A stretch of 64,000 bases of DNA from JANSYA01 sp965243385 (GTDB taxonomy: Bacteria; Spirochaetota; Leptospiria; Leptospirales; Leptonemataceae). The notes under the pieces were generated by a model. The model did not search any database, was not told the origin of the DNA, and saw only the letters and a program-made list of their open reading frames with translations. Below are positions 1 through 8,593 of this stretch, piece by piece (position 1 is the stretch's first letter; every line of letters begins with the position of its first letter). Where the stretch lies: NCBI GenBank assembly GCA_965243385.1, contig CBDEUV010000002.1, positions 3,162,001 through 3,226,000 on the forward strand. The letters are read 5' to 3'. Made by a program: the position numbers and the translations under genes.

Positions 1-1
1 G

Positions 2-250
2 GCGGGCATCATCGCCACCTATTTGCTGTCCGGCCTGATCCAGCTTTTTGTGGCCGACCCGGGCTATGTTGTGGCCCTGATCTTCTTTATTCTGCGCACT
101 GGCTTCGGTCTGGCCTACGTCGTCGCATCGTTCTTTCTGGCGTATCTGGAATTCCGGCAGACCGGCGACGCGCAAGCAGACGCAAACGGCGCCCTCTTCG
201 TATTTCTCGAGCGAGTAGCGAATCGTTTCGAAAAGCTCGTCAGCCGCTGA
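2..250 (+). CDS. C-terminal part of an integral membrane protein (5' truncated)
   Basis: The reading frame is open from the window edge (base 2) to a TGA at 248-250, so only the last 82 residues are visible. An internal TTG at 23 could be misread as a start, but the frame continues upstream. The visible part has a hydrophobic segment (LSGLIQLFVA), then a long one (VVALIFFILRTGFGLAYVVA continuing into SFFLAYL), then a charged cytoplasmic-looking tail (RQTGDAQADAN ... EKLVSR). This indicates a polytopic inner-membrane protein. The family cannot be named from this fragment. It converges on the glycosyltransferase gene that ends ten bases downstream. Confidence 0.6.
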   Translation, partial: AGIIATYLLSGLIQLFVADPGYVVALIFFILRTGFGLAYVVASFFLAYLEFRQTGDAQADANGALFVFLERVANRFEKLVSR

Positions 251-259
251 AGGCCCGCT

Positions 260-1387
260 TCACGCGAGTTCGCGGTAGATCCGCATGAGACCGTCGATGT
301 GTTCGTTCCAGTCGAAGTCCTTCGCGCGCTTCAGACCCGCCCGGACCATTTCCGCGCGCAGCTTCCGGTTGCCGACGACCGAATACAGAGTCGAGATAAA
401 ATCCTCGCGGTCGCGCGGATCGAAATAGCGCGCCGCATCGCCGCCGATTTCCGGCATGCAGGAACTGCGCGAAGTGATCGCCGGCGTTCCGCAGGCCATC
501 GCTTCGACGAGCGGAAAGCCGAAGCCTTCGTATAAAGACGGCAATATAAAGAGCTCCGCGGCGGAATACAAGAGCGGCAGCTCTTCGGTTTTCAGAAAGG
601 GCACGACCAGCAGGCGATCGACGACTCCTTCGCGTTCGAGGCTTTCGCGAATATACTCGGGGATTTTGCCGCCGGTTCCGCCGAGCACCAGCGGAATCTT
701 ACAGCGTCCGCTCTTCCATTCCTGCGCCAGCGCCTTTATGGCGAAGTCCACGTTCTTGTGGCGTTTGCCGATGCCGATGACCAGCAGAAAGCGCGCGGGC
801 AGGCCGTATTCTTTGCGGAAGGCTTTCACCTCTTTTTCGCTGCCCGGTTTCAGGACTCGATGATCGATGCCGTTGTACAGCAGGCTGGTGCGCGCGGCGG
901 CCAGGGGAAAGCGACTGAGGAATTCGCGGCGGGTCGTGTCGGAAACCGTGGCGATGCGGCGGGCGAAGCGCGATACGAGCCACAATAAGACGTAGGCGTA
1001 AATGCGATAGTGCGGCCCGGCGAACTGGGTCGATTGCAGGTGAATCAAATCGTGCAGGACGATGACCGATCGGCGCAGATAGCGAATCGGCGCGTTGTAG
1101 TGCGGAATATGCAGGATTTCGTCCGGTTCCGGCCGCGGAAAAAAAAGCTGTTCGCGGATCGAATAGATGGAACTCTTGAACTCGGTGATGCGCCCGCCGA
1201 AACCCGGCAGATGGCGGAAGATGTCGCGAGGATTGCCGAGTAGATGGAGCCGCACGTCGGGACGCTCCATCAGGATGCGCAGCACATTTTGAATCTGCGT
1301 GCCGATTCCGGAACTGGCGATCATGCGCGCGTCGAAACAGATTTTGATCGGCGTCGCGTCGTCGAGCTGTGTGTCCGGAGTATCCAT
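260..1387 (-). CDS. GT4-family glycosyltransferase (glycosyl transferases group 1)
   Basis: This 375-residue protein has the two-Rossmann-fold layout of GT-B retaining glycosyltransferases. The N-terminal half opens with IKICFDARMIASSGIGTQ, the usual acceptor-side glycine loop. The C-terminal half contains LLVIGIGKRHKN and the donor-binding EX7E signature in SLYEGFGFPLVEAMACGTP, followed by EIGGDAARYFDP. Such enzymes move a sugar from an NDP-sugar onto a lipid, LPS or capsule acceptor at the inner face of the membrane. The ATG at 1387 is chosen because it begins just before the first beta strand; a longer frame upstream adds about 50 unrelated residues. No other sugar genes flank it, so the acceptor is unknown. 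Confidence 0.85.
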   Translation of the reverse strand: MDTPDTQLDDATPIKICFDARMIASSGIGTQIQNVLRILMERPDVRLHLLGNPRDIFRHLPGFGGRITEFKSSIYSIREQLFFPRPEPDEILHIPHYNAPIRYLRRSVIVLHDLIHLQSTQFAGPHYRIYAYVLLWLVSRFARRIATVSDTTRREFLSRFPLAAARTSLLYNGIDHRVLKPGSEKEVKAFRKEYGLPARFLLVIGIGKRHKNVDFAIKALAQEWKSGRCKIPLVLGGTGGKIPEYIRESLEREGVVDRLLVVPFLKTEELPLLYSAAELFILPSLYEGFGFPLVEAMACGTPAITSRSSCMPEIGGDAARYFDPRDREDFISTLYSVVGNRKLRAEMVRAGLKRAKDFDWNEHIDGLMRIYRELA

Positions 1388-1460
1388 GTCGTATACGCAT
1401 TTCCGGGCTATTTCGCACGGTCCCCCGGTCGCATCGAGCCCATATTCTACAGGGTCGCAA

Positions 1461-1766
1461 ATGTTGAAAAGAATCTTTATTCGATCGCTGCTCGCGATCT
1501 TCGCCTGCCTGGCTTTCGCCTGTACGACCGAGGACGACACCCTGCTTTCGCCCGGGGAGGCGAATGTGCAGATTCTCGCGGCCTACGCGGCGAAAGATCT
1601 CCAGTGCCAGCAGACCCACGTACTCACGATTCCGGTCTTCATCGACGTCACGGCGGAGTCCGTAGGTCTGTGTGTTTTCGACTTACTGGGCCAGAGCTGC
1701 GAGGTGTGGGGCGGCGAAAACAATCTACCATTCGCCTGTCTCGCTCTCTCGGCCAAAGTCTTCTAG
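1461..1766 (+). CDS. Small putative lipoprotein
   Basis: This 101-residue protein begins MLKRIFIRSLLAIFACLAFAC, a signal peptide with basic n-region, hydrophobic core and lipobox LAFAC, so the mature protein would start at Cys21. The mature part is short and acidic (CTTEDDTLLSPGE) and carries four more cysteines (LQCQQ, GLCVFD, QSCEVW, FACLAL) that could form disulfides in the periplasm. No family is recognised. It is transcribed divergently from the glycosyltransferase, with 73 bases between the starts. The ATG at 1461 is chosen because it places the signal peptide at the N-terminus; the open frame runs further upstream. Confidence 0.6.
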   Translation: MLKRIFIRSLLAIFACLAFACTTEDDTLLSPGEANVQILAAYAAKDLQCQQTHVLTIPVFIDVTAESVGLCVFDLLGQSCEVWGGENNLPFACLALSAKVF

Positions 1767-1786
1767 TCACGCTTCTTTGATCGAAT

Positions 1787-2953
1787 TCAGTCCGTCGAAT
1801 TGCGTCGTCCGTGATTCGATCGCGAATCCGCGCGGAGTTTTTTCGAGCAGGCCTGCACGATTTCCATGCCGGTCACAGCGTCGCTCAGACGATCGAAGCC
1901 GACCGGAGCGTCGCTCGCCGATTCGCGGCGAATTTCATCGTATAAAGCCAGCCAGGGATTTTCATTTTTACGCGGAATGACCGGCTGAAAGGCCTGCAGG
2001 TCGCGAAAATTCTGGTAGCGTTTGGACGGTTCCGATCGGTACCAGAAATGGCCTTCATTTCCCGAGCGAATGCGCCCGTGTTCGAAATCGAGCTGGATCG
2101 TGAATTCGAAATAATTGCGACGTCCGCCGCTTTCCAGGCGCGCCTGAAATTCGGGATAACCCAGATCGAGAAACGCCGTATCTTCCACGCCCGGAACTGC
2201 GGGGGATTCCAGCATGCGAGCGCTGACCGTATCGGGTTTGCCCGCGTACCAGATCAACAGATCGAGCCAGTGAATGGCGTCGTGCAGGAGCGGCCCGGCG
2301 ATATCCGCCGAAGCCGTGTTCGCGCCCGCGCGCAGCGGCCAGGTCAAGACCTGACCGTGAATGCTGCGAAGCGCCCCCAGACGCTTCTCGTCGACAAAGC
2401 GTTTCACCAGGCGATAGGCGGGATGGTAACGGCGTTCGAAATTCACCCAGACCCGGGTTCCTGTTTCGCGTGCGAGCCGCTCCAGTTTGCGCGCTTCGCT
2501 CAGGTTCATGCCAATCGGTTTTTCCAGTAGAATTCCGCGGGCGCCCGCACGCATCGCATCCGCGGCGATAGCCAGATGCGAATCGGTGCGGGTGGCGATG
2601 ATCGCGAACTCCGGGCGGACTGCGGCCAATAACTCGCGATGGCTTTCGGTCGCCGCGATTTTGCCAGCACTGGCTTTCACGGCAACGGCCGTATCGCGTC
2701 TTTTTTTGCGCGAGTCTGCGCGGGTGTTTTGTCTGCGTCCGGTCGCCGCGTTGCGACTCCACCATTTCAGGAAGTCGCTGATCTTTTCGGCATTTCGGTC
2801 GCATACACCGACCAGCTCGAAACCGGGGCGGCGCCCGCCGGGCTTTTTCAGATGATGTGCGAGCGCTCCCGCGTGGGTGCATGGTTTCGCCCGCAGCGGA
2901 TCCCGCTCCAGTCCCCAGGCGATGCGGCCCAGTCCGATCAGACACGTTCTCAT
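1787..2953 (-). CDS. Gfo/Idh/MocA-family NAD(P)-dependent oxidoreductase
   Basis: This 388-residue protein starts MRTCLIGLGRIAWGLE, the N-terminal Rossmann glycine loop. It carries the family signature ILLEKPIGMNLSEA, where EKP includes the catalytic Lys, and LLHDAIHWLDLLIWY, the substrate-site His region. The C-terminal half is the alpha/beta GFO_IDH_MocA domain. Members oxidise or reduce sugar hydroxyls using NAD(P). A Lys/Arg-rich insertion (about residues 65-95, RRQNTRADSRKKRRDT) after the first two strands is unusual for the family. The substrate is not deducible; a neighbouring glycosyltransferase makes a nucleotide-sugar role possible but unproven. Confidence 0.85.
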   Translation of the reverse strand: MRTCLIGLGRIAWGLERDPLRAKPCTHAGALAHHLKKPGGRRPGFELVGVCDRNAEKISDFLKWWSRNAATGRRQNTRADSRKKRRDTAVAVKASAGKIAATESHRELLAAVRPEFAIIATRTDSHLAIAADAMRAGARGILLEKPIGMNLSEARKLERLARETGTRVWVNFERRYHPAYRLVKRFVDEKRLGALRSIHGQVLTWPLRAGANTASADIAGPLLHDAIHWLDLLIWYAGKPDTVSARMLESPAVPGVEDTAFLDLGYPEFQARLESGGRRNYFEFTIQLDFEHGRIRSGNEGHFWYRSEPSKRYQNFRDLQAFQPVIPRKNENPWLALYDEIRRESASDAPVGFDRLSDAVTGMEIVQACSKKLRADSRSNHGRRNSTD

Positions 2954-2982
2954 ACGGGTAGCGGCGGCCGATCGGTCGGAGT

Positions 2983-3267
2983 TCAGCCGACTCCGAAGCC
3001 CTGAAAGATGCGCCGCAGAATCTTCAGGCCGAAAAAACCGTAGAATCCCCAGAGTATCGAGCCTAAGAGCAGCGAGAAAACGATGATGACCGGTTCCGAA
3101 AAAAAGAAATAGAACAGGCTTACGGGAATATCGTAGTACGTAATCGCGTCGCAGGAGCCGCCGCAGTCGAAGCGCCAGAAATTGATCCGACTCAGGATCA
3201 TGATCACGTGCAAAACGGCTCCGGGAATAAATCCAGGCCAGAAATCTTCATCCAGAAAAATACGCAT
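2983..3267 (-). CDS. Small membrane protein, unknown function
   Basis: The predicted 94-residue product starts at ATG 3267 (MRIFLDEDFWPGFIPGAVL). It has two or three hydrophobic segments: FIPGAVLHVIMILSRI, PVSLFYFFFSEPVIIVFSLL, and GSILWGFYGFFGLKILRRIF. It ends in a short basic tail. The open frame extends upstream but that part is Arg-rich and lies in the mutL promoter region, so the shorter start is preferred. It lies 29 bases upstream of the oxidoreductase gene on the same strand and may be co-transcribed with it. I do not recognise a family. Confidence 0.5.
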   Translation of the reverse strand: MRIFLDEDFWPGFIPGAVLHVIMILSRINFWRFDCGGSCDAITYYDIPVSLFYFFFSEPVIIVFSLLLGSILWGFYGFFGLKILRRIFQGFGVG

Positions 3268-3369
3268 CGTCGCGAGACTCCGGGAGCCCGACCGTCCACG
3301 GTAGACATAATTCAGTTTACCTGACGGCCGTCCTGCTCCAGACTGCCTGCCTGGATAACGGGTACGATT

Positions 3370-5319
3370 ATGTCGGCAAGTATTAAAAGCCCACGCATTC
3401 GCCGGCTCGCGCCGGTGCTTGTGGATAAGATCGCCGCGGGCGAAGTGATCGAAGGGCCGCATTCGGTTCTCAAGGAATTGATCGAAAACTCGCTCGATGC
3501 GGGCGCGACTCGCCTACGAGTCGAGACGCGGGCCGGCGGTATGGAGCTGATTCTCGTCGAAGACGATGGCGTCGGCATTCATCCCGAAGATCTCAAAGCC
3601 AGCGTGCAGCGACACGCGACGTCTAAAATAGCGGAACTGGAAGACCTCGACGAAATCGGCACTTTCGGATTTCGCGGCGAGGCGCTGGCGTCCATCGCCT
3701 CGATCGCGCATCTTGAAATTCGTTCACGTCGCGCGGATCCCGGGAACGCCGACGGCGATCCTGAAGTTTCCGGCGGAGCCGGCGCACGCATAGAATGCCG
3801 CGGCGGGGAATTGGTGCATACCGAAGCGGTGGCCTGCAATCCCGGCACCACGATTCGGGTCAGCGAACTCTTTTATGCGACCCCCGCCCGGCGTAAATTC
3901 GTAAAGGCCGAGCGCACCGAAAATTCAAGGAATCACCAGGCCATTCTGCGATTGGCGCTGGCGAACCCGAATACCCGCTTTGAGTATATTCGTGACGGCA
4001 AAGAGTACTTGAATTTACCGCCGCAGGAGTTGCCGGAGCGTATCGCGCAGGTCTACCGTTCGCAGATCGGCAAGCATCTGATCGAAGTCGAAGGGGAAGC
4101 GAACGGGGTCCGCCTGCGTGGTTATATAACCGACGAGGGTTTCTTTCGCGCGAATCGCGACGGCCAGTATCAGTATATTAATAATCGGTACGTGGAGATT
4201 AAGAATTTCTCGTATTTCGTGAAGAAGGCCTATGGCGAGTTATTGCCGCCGGGTTCGCATCCGTACTTCTTTCTGTTTCTCGATATCGATCCGCGCCGGG
4301 TGGACGTAAACGTGCATCCCGCGAAACGCGAAGTGCGCATGCTGGACGAATCGTTGCTGCACAGCCTGCTCGTGAATTCGATTTCCCGCGTGCTGCGTCC
4401 GCAGACGCCCTTGCGTTTCAGTCGCTACGCCACCGACGCTTTCGGGTCGGGGACCGCGTCGCATACATCGAAGCCGGCGAATCATCTCTTCGGGGGCGCC
4501 GCCCGCCTTGTGCACGATCAGGAAACCCTGCTGAACCGCCCCGAAGCGGAGCGTCCCGTTTTCGAAATCGATCCCCGGGATCTGGCCGCCCGGCGCGGCG
4601 AAACGCTCGTGGATGAGCACGGCGAGATCGTCGCCGGAGAGTCCGGTCAGGCAGGGGCCGCGCTCGCATTTGGTTCGGGCGATTCCGCTCAGACGCCCGT
4701 CTCCGAAGCGGATCCGAACGGCGAGAATACAGCCGAACGCCGGCACGAATTTTTGCCCAGGCGCCACTTCGGCGTGCTGTACGGGACTTATATTCTCGCC
4801 GAGGGTGATGACGGTCTGTATATCATCGACCAGCACACCGCTCACGAACGCATCAACTATGAGAAGATGCGGCGCAAGCTCGAGGCCATGCGCGGGCAAC
4901 GGCAGGCCTTATTGCATCCCATTCCCGTGGACTGTCTGCCTGACGAATTGACGGCGGTGCTCGCCGCGCGCGAGGAATTACTCGAAAGCGGTTTCTTAAT
5001 CGAAGAATTCGGGCCGTCGTCCTATATCGTTCGCGAGATCCCGCCCTACCTGGAACCGGGCTCCGAAACCGAGCTGGTACTGCATTTGATTCATCGCGTG
5101 TTAGAGGGCGAAGAACAGGTGCGGCTCTACGACGAGTACGCCGCCATGAAAGCCTGCAAAGCTTCGATCAAACGCAACGATCACGTTTCCGGCGAAGTGC
5201 TCAGCGAAATTCTGAAAGAGCTGGCGGCCTGCGAAAACCCGTCCCGCTGCCCGCACGGTCGTCCGACCATGCTGCGGATTTCTCCGGCGGAGCTGGATCG
5301 CATGTTTCACCGGGCCTGA
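3370..5319 (+). CDS. mutL: DNA mismatch repair protein MutL (endonuclease-type)
   Basis: This 649-residue protein has the GHKL ATPase domain first: LVDKIAAGEVIEGPHSVLKE, ELIENSLDAGAT (N-box), EDDGVGIHPEDL, and FGFRGEALASIASIA. The transducer domain with the HPAKREVR motif follows. A linker spans about residues 350-450. The C-terminal dimerisation domain contains DQHTAHERINYE at about residues 487-498, which fits the DQHA(X)2E(X)4E metal motif of nicking MutL proteins except Thr for Ala. ACKASIKRND and CPHGRPT, late in the protein, complete the site. It should therefore nick the discontinuous strand itself, as expected in a bacterium without MutH. No mutS is present in the window. Confidence 0.95.
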   Translation: MSASIKSPRIRRLAPVLVDKIAAGEVIEGPHSVLKELIENSLDAGATRLRVETRAGGMELILVEDDGVGIHPEDLKASVQRHATSKIAELEDLDEIGTFGFRGEALASIASIAHLEIRSRRADPGNADGDPEVSGGAGARIECRGGELVHTEAVACNPGTTIRVSELFYATPARRKFVKAERTENSRNHQAILRLALANPNTRFEYIRDGKEYLNLPPQELPERIAQVYRSQIGKHLIEVEGEANGVRLRGYITDEGFFRANRDGQYQYINNRYVEIKNFSYFVKKAYGELLPPGSHPYFFLFLDIDPRRVDVNVHPAKREVRMLDESLLHSLLVNSISRVLRPQTPLRFSRYATDAFGSGTASHTSKPANHLFGGAARLVHDQETLLNRPEAERPVFEIDPRDLAARRGETLVDEHGEIVAGESGQAGAALAFGSGDSAQTPVSEADPNGENTAERRHEFLPRRHFGVLYGTYILAEGDDGLYIIDQHTAHERINYEKMRRKLEAMRGQRQALLHPIPVDCLPDELTAVLAAREELLESGFLIEEFGPSSYIVREIPPYLEPGSETELVLHLIHRVLEGEEQVRLYDEYAAMKACKASIKRNDHVSGEVLSEILKELAACENPSRCPHGRPTMLRISPAELDRMFHRA

Positions 5320-5444
5320 CGCTTTGATCTGAAACTGTGGCCCTGTTTTCGGTCGAAAAAAATCGATGACCTGAATTTCCCGGCGTGCGATGTGTCCAGG
5401 TTCCCGCGACTGATCCGGTATCGGTTCGCGCGAGAAGCAGCAGA

Positions 5445-6020
5445 ATGCCATCTGATTCCTCACAATCCGCGCCGGATGCGCGCGCCATTCTGATCGCGGT
5501 GAGCGGAAGCATCGCCGCTTATAGAACCTGCGACCTGGTGCGCAGTCTGGTGAAGCAGGGTTATCCGGTACGGGTGATTTTAACCGAAAACGCCGCTCGC
5601 TTCGTTGGACCTGTAACCTTTCAGGCTCTAACCGGTCACAACGTGTATACCTCCGAATGGGAGGCCGGTATGGTGCATATCGATCTCAAGAATCTGGCCG
5701 CGGTTTTCGCTGTGGTTCCGGCCACGGCCAATATGATCGGCAAGATGGCGAACGGAATCGCGGACGATATTGTTTCCAGCACCTATCTGGCCGCGACCTG
5801 TCCGGTTTATGTCGCTCCGTCGATGAACCCGGGGATGTACTCCAGTAAAGCGGTGCAGCGGAATTTGCGCACACTGTCGGAAGACGGCGTACGATTGATC
5901 GATCCGGGCGAAGGCGAGGTTATTTGCGGGGACACCGGCCAGGGGAAAATGGCCGACATCACCGCGATCGAAGCGGAGTTGATTGCGGCGTACAGGAGTC
6001 AGATCGAATCCGTCCGATAG
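5445..6020 (+). CDS. coaC: Phosphopantothenoylcysteine decarboxylase (stand-alone CoaC)
   Basis: This 191-residue flavoprotein starts at ATG 5445; an earlier GTG-like start would add 20 unrelated residues. Family marks are AILIAVSGSIAAYRTCDLVR (FMN loop), PATANMIGKMANGIADDI (catalytic Asn region), VAPSMNPGMYSSKAVQRN (substrate clamp, PxMNxxM) and the cysteine flap ICGDTGQGKMA. It decarboxylates 4'-phosphopantothenoyl-cysteine to 4'-phosphopantetheine in coenzyme A synthesis. Most bacteria fuse this domain to CoaB; here a TAG at 6018-6020 separates it from coaB, which starts 27 bases later. The stop lies at the domain border, so this is a clean split rather than a broken gene. Confidence 0.88.
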   Translation: MPSDSSQSAPDARAILIAVSGSIAAYRTCDLVRSLVKQGYPVRVILTENAARFVGPVTFQALTGHNVYTSEWEAGMVHIDLKNLAAVFAVVPATANMIGKMANGIADDIVSSTYLAATCPVYVAPSMNPGMYSSKAVQRNLRTLSEDGVRLIDPGEGEVICGDTGQGKMADITAIEAELIAAYRSQIESVR

Positions 6021-6046
6021 GAGCGGTTGGACTTACACATTTATAT

Positions 6047-6733
6047 ATGAATCCTGAAGAGTATCGTCTGGTTGTAGCGTCGGGTCCCACCCGTGAATGG
6101 CTGGATCCGGTCCGTTTTATTTCGAATCCATCTACCGGGCATACCGGTTGGGCCCTGGCCAGCTCCGGGGTCGGCCGCTTTCGGGAAGTCATTTTCATTT
6201 CGGGACCCGGCACCGAAGAATACCGGACGGTTGAAGGCGCAAGCAATGTGCTCGTCGATACGACAGCCGAGATGACCTCCGCCGTTCGAGATCACGTCGG
6301 CGATAACTGCCTGCTGATTATGTCCGCCGCTCCGGCCGACTACACGCCTCAGGAGTCCGTTGATCACAAAATCAAAAAGAAATCCGGCGAACCCTACACG
6401 CTGACTCTGGCCCCCACGACCGATATTCTGAAATCTTTAATACCCCTGGCGGCCGGCTGGCCTGCGTTCTTCCGGGTCGGTTTCGCTGCGGAAACCCGCA
6501 ATATTGAAGAGTACGCCCGCAAAAAGCTCGTGGAGAAGGACCTGGACTTTATCTGCGCCAATCAGGTCTACAAGAGCGAGACAGGCTTCGGTGAGCATCC
6601 CAACACTCTTCTGGTTATTGACAAAGCCGGCGAAACTGTAAAAATCGGTCCAGCGACCAAAGATGATCTTGCCGTAAGACTTCTGGATCACATAGTTGCT
6701 AAAATTCCTGCAAAAAACCGGGCCGTGATCTGA
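6047..6733 (+). CDS. coaB: Phosphopantothenate--cysteine ligase (stand-alone CoaB)
   Basis: This 228-residue protein starts at ATG 6047. Family marks are SGPTREWLDPVRFISNPSTG (nucleotide and phosphopantothenate loop), SAAPADYTP, KIKKKSGEPYTLTLAPTTDI and FAAETRNIEEYARKKL followed by DLDFICANQV. CoaB condenses 4'-phosphopantothenate with cysteine using a nucleoside triphosphate. A GGAG sequence lies just after the coaC stop, too far upstream for an optimal ribosome site, so translation may depend on coupling to coaC. The two genes together replace the usual bifunctional CoaBC. Confidence 0.88.
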   Translation: MNPEEYRLVVASGPTREWLDPVRFISNPSTGHTGWALASSGVGRFREVIFISGPGTEEYRTVEGASNVLVDTTAEMTSAVRDHVGDNCLLIMSAAPADYTPQESVDHKIKKKSGEPYTLTLAPTTDILKSLIPLAAGWPAFFRVGFAAETRNIEEYARKKLVEKDLDFICANQVYKSETGFGEHPNTLLVIDKAGETVKIGPATKDDLAVRLLDHIVAKIPAKNRAVI

Positions 6734-6775
6734 GCGATCGTTTCGTCTTATACTGCCCGTAAAATTCCGAGCAGT

Positions 6776-7732
6776 ATGGATTCGATGAAACGTGCATTCT
6801 TACGCAGACTCTGGTTGATCGGCCTGTGTCTGTTTTTCCTGCCCGCGGTGCTTCTCGCGGAAACGATTATTCTGAAGAGCGGCGGTCGCGTCACCGGAAA
6901 GATCGTCGGCCAGAGCCGGACCACGGTCACCGTACGGACCGCCAATGGCGCCACCCGGGTCATTCAGAAATCCGATATTCGCCGCATCAGCTACGATAAC
7001 GCTAACAACCAGGCGGCCGAAGCCGAGCGCCGCCGCAAAGCTCAGGAAGAAGCCCGTCGCAAACGCGAAGAAGCGGCTCGCAAGCGCGAAGAGGAACAGC
7101 GCAAACAAGAGGAAGCCGAGCGCCTCAAAAATGAAGAAGCCGCTCGAAAGGCTGAAGAAGAAAAGGCTCTGCAGGCGGAAGCAGAGGCGAAGCGCCAGCA
7201 GGAAGAAGCCGCCCGCAAGCGCGAAGAAGAGGCGCGCAAAAAAGAGGAAGCGTACAGAGCGGCCGGTCCGCATCGTCTGGATGCGTTCTTGCGCAGCCTG
7301 GTGCTGCCGGGCTGGGGCCAGCATTACCAGGGTCGTACGAACGCGGCCTACGGTATGGGCGGCGGTTTTCTGGCCGGTCTTGGAATCTCGTATTATTTCG
7401 AGCGGCAGTACAACAGCGCGCGCAGTGACTACGAAGGCAAAGCGGATACATTCTTTATCACCTCGCCCCTGGTGCTCTCATCTCTGGGCTCCTCGATCTC
7501 CAGTCCGACGACGCTCGCGCCGCTGGGTCTGGTGCTCGCCCAGGACACAGCCGACGCTCGCAAACGCATGGAAGACGCCGGCCGCTGGGCGAACAATACG
7601 CGTACTCTGTTGCTGGGGCTCTATCTCTGGAACCTGGTGGACGTGCTGGTCTTTCATCCCTCGAAGACCGAATCCGTGGGCGTTTCGGTCGGCCCCGAAA
7701 ACGTGGGCGTTCGCTATACCGTCCGCTTCTGA
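6776..7732 (+). CDS. Exported coiled-coil protein with LPGWGQ-type C-terminal domain
   Basis: The 318-residue protein has a signal peptide (RLWLIGLCLFFLPAVLLAE), then a small beta-rich module (ETIILKSGGRVTGKIVGQ ... VIQKSDIRRISYD). A long Glu/Lys/Arg/Ala coiled coil spans about residues 80-160. The C-terminal domain starts HRLDAFLRSLVLPGWGQHYQ and contains hydrophobic glycine-rich segments (GMGGGFLAGLGISYYFE; TLLLGLYLWNLVDVLVF). The LPGWGQ motif occurs in bacterial membrane proteins of the DUF5683 kind and spirochaetal relatives. The coiled coil could span periplasm between membrane and peptidoglycan, which is inference. It stands alone after coaB. Confidence 0.65.
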   Translation: MDSMKRAFLRRLWLIGLCLFFLPAVLLAETIILKSGGRVTGKIVGQSRTTVTVRTANGATRVIQKSDIRRISYDNANNQAAEAERRRKAQEEARRKREEAARKREEEQRKQEEAERLKNEEAARKAEEEKALQAEAEAKRQQEEAARKREEEARKKEEAYRAAGPHRLDAFLRSLVLPGWGQHYQGRTNAAYGMGGGFLAGLGISYYFERQYNSARSDYEGKADTFFITSPLVLSSLGSSISSPTTLAPLGLVLAQDTADARKRMEDAGRWANNTRTLLLGLYLWNLVDVLVFHPSKTESVGVSVGPENVGVRYTVRF

Positions 7733-7802
7733 TCGCGGCCTGGCGTACTTAGTGCAGCGGTGCTCCGGGCTGGTCATTCAACGCGCCGATCGATACACGT
7801 AG

Positions 7803-8561
7803 ATGCGCATTCTGATCCTGACCGGCATTAAAGAAGAGCTCACGCCGTTTTTCGAGCGACATCCCTTTGTATTCGACCGCGGCCTGGGCGCCTATCGATC
7901 TTCGCAATACTCCGAACTGTACGCCGCCACGACCGGTCCGGGCGTCAAAAAGGCGCGGGAAATTCGCAAACTCCTCAAAGGTCTTGTGCCGCATGTAATC
8001 GTGAACGCGGGGCTGGTCGGATTATTGCGGGAGAACAGTCCTGCGCGCGCGGGCGATCGCATGCGGTTGGGCTCAGTGGTCGATTCGCGTACTGGTGTTG
8101 TCTACCCCGGCGGCGCGGGGCGCAATGTGCTGGTGTCGGTACCGGAGCCGGTTTTCGAACCGGTGCAAAAGATGGACCTGGCCCTCGATCACCAGGCCAC
8201 GGTCTGCGATATGGAAGCCGGCGTGCTGCTGGGGATCATCGGGCAGGTGGAAGAGGTCGCGACCGGCAGCCTGGTGGTATTCTGCAAAGTCGTGGGCGAT
8301 CGACCGGATTCCTATCATCTGTTCAAATACGAGCATTTGATTCGCGGCTGGGAGCGCAAATCGCGTCTCGAACGGCTGTGGGTCGGCATACGCTTTCCCG
8401 GGGGGTTGCGGCGTTTGCGGGAGCTGCGGGAAATGAAGGGGGTGGCCCTGGATTCCCTGGGCCGCCGGCTGGAAGCGCTCTCTCTGACCCTGGCGCGGCT
8501 CAGTCCCGACGATCCGGCCGGGATTTCCCGGACGCTGGACAGCGTTTTTATTCCGCACTAA
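7803..8561 (+). CDS. Nucleoside phosphorylase-like (PNP/UDP/MTAN superfamily) protein
   Basis: This 252-residue protein shows the phosphorylase-superfamily order. The N-terminal strand is MRILILTGIKEELTPFF, a glycine turn follows (ATTGPGVKKAREI), then IVNAGLVGLL. The ribose-binding CDMEAGVLLGI corresponds to the usual EMEGAA, and VVFCKVVGDRPDSY matches the R-x-x-SDxA strand. About 60 C-terminal residues (RLRELREMKGVALDSLGRRL) are helical and not typical. It may be a futalosine or MTA/SAH nucleosidase relative or a hopanoid-type phosphorylase; substrate specificity cannot be read. It begins the plus-strand run 7803-12839. Confidence 0.65.
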   Translation: MRILILTGIKEELTPFFERHPFVFDRGLGAYRSSQYSELYAATTGPGVKKAREIRKLLKGLVPHVIVNAGLVGLLRENSPARAGDRMRLGSVVDSRTGVVYPGGAGRNVLVSVPEPVFEPVQKMDLALDHQATVCDMEAGVLLGIIGQVEEVATGSLVVFCKVVGDRPDSYHLFKYEHLIRGWERKSRLERLWVGIRFPGGLRRLRELREMKGVALDSLGRRLEALSLTLARLSPDDPAGISRTLDSVFIPH

Positions 8562-8593
8562 TCAGACCGCCAATACGATAATAAGAACAGTAT

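Noticed and set aside
23..250. TTG at 23 as the start of the first gene
   Set aside because: The frame is open to the window edge and hydrophobic upstream, so the gene is truncated.
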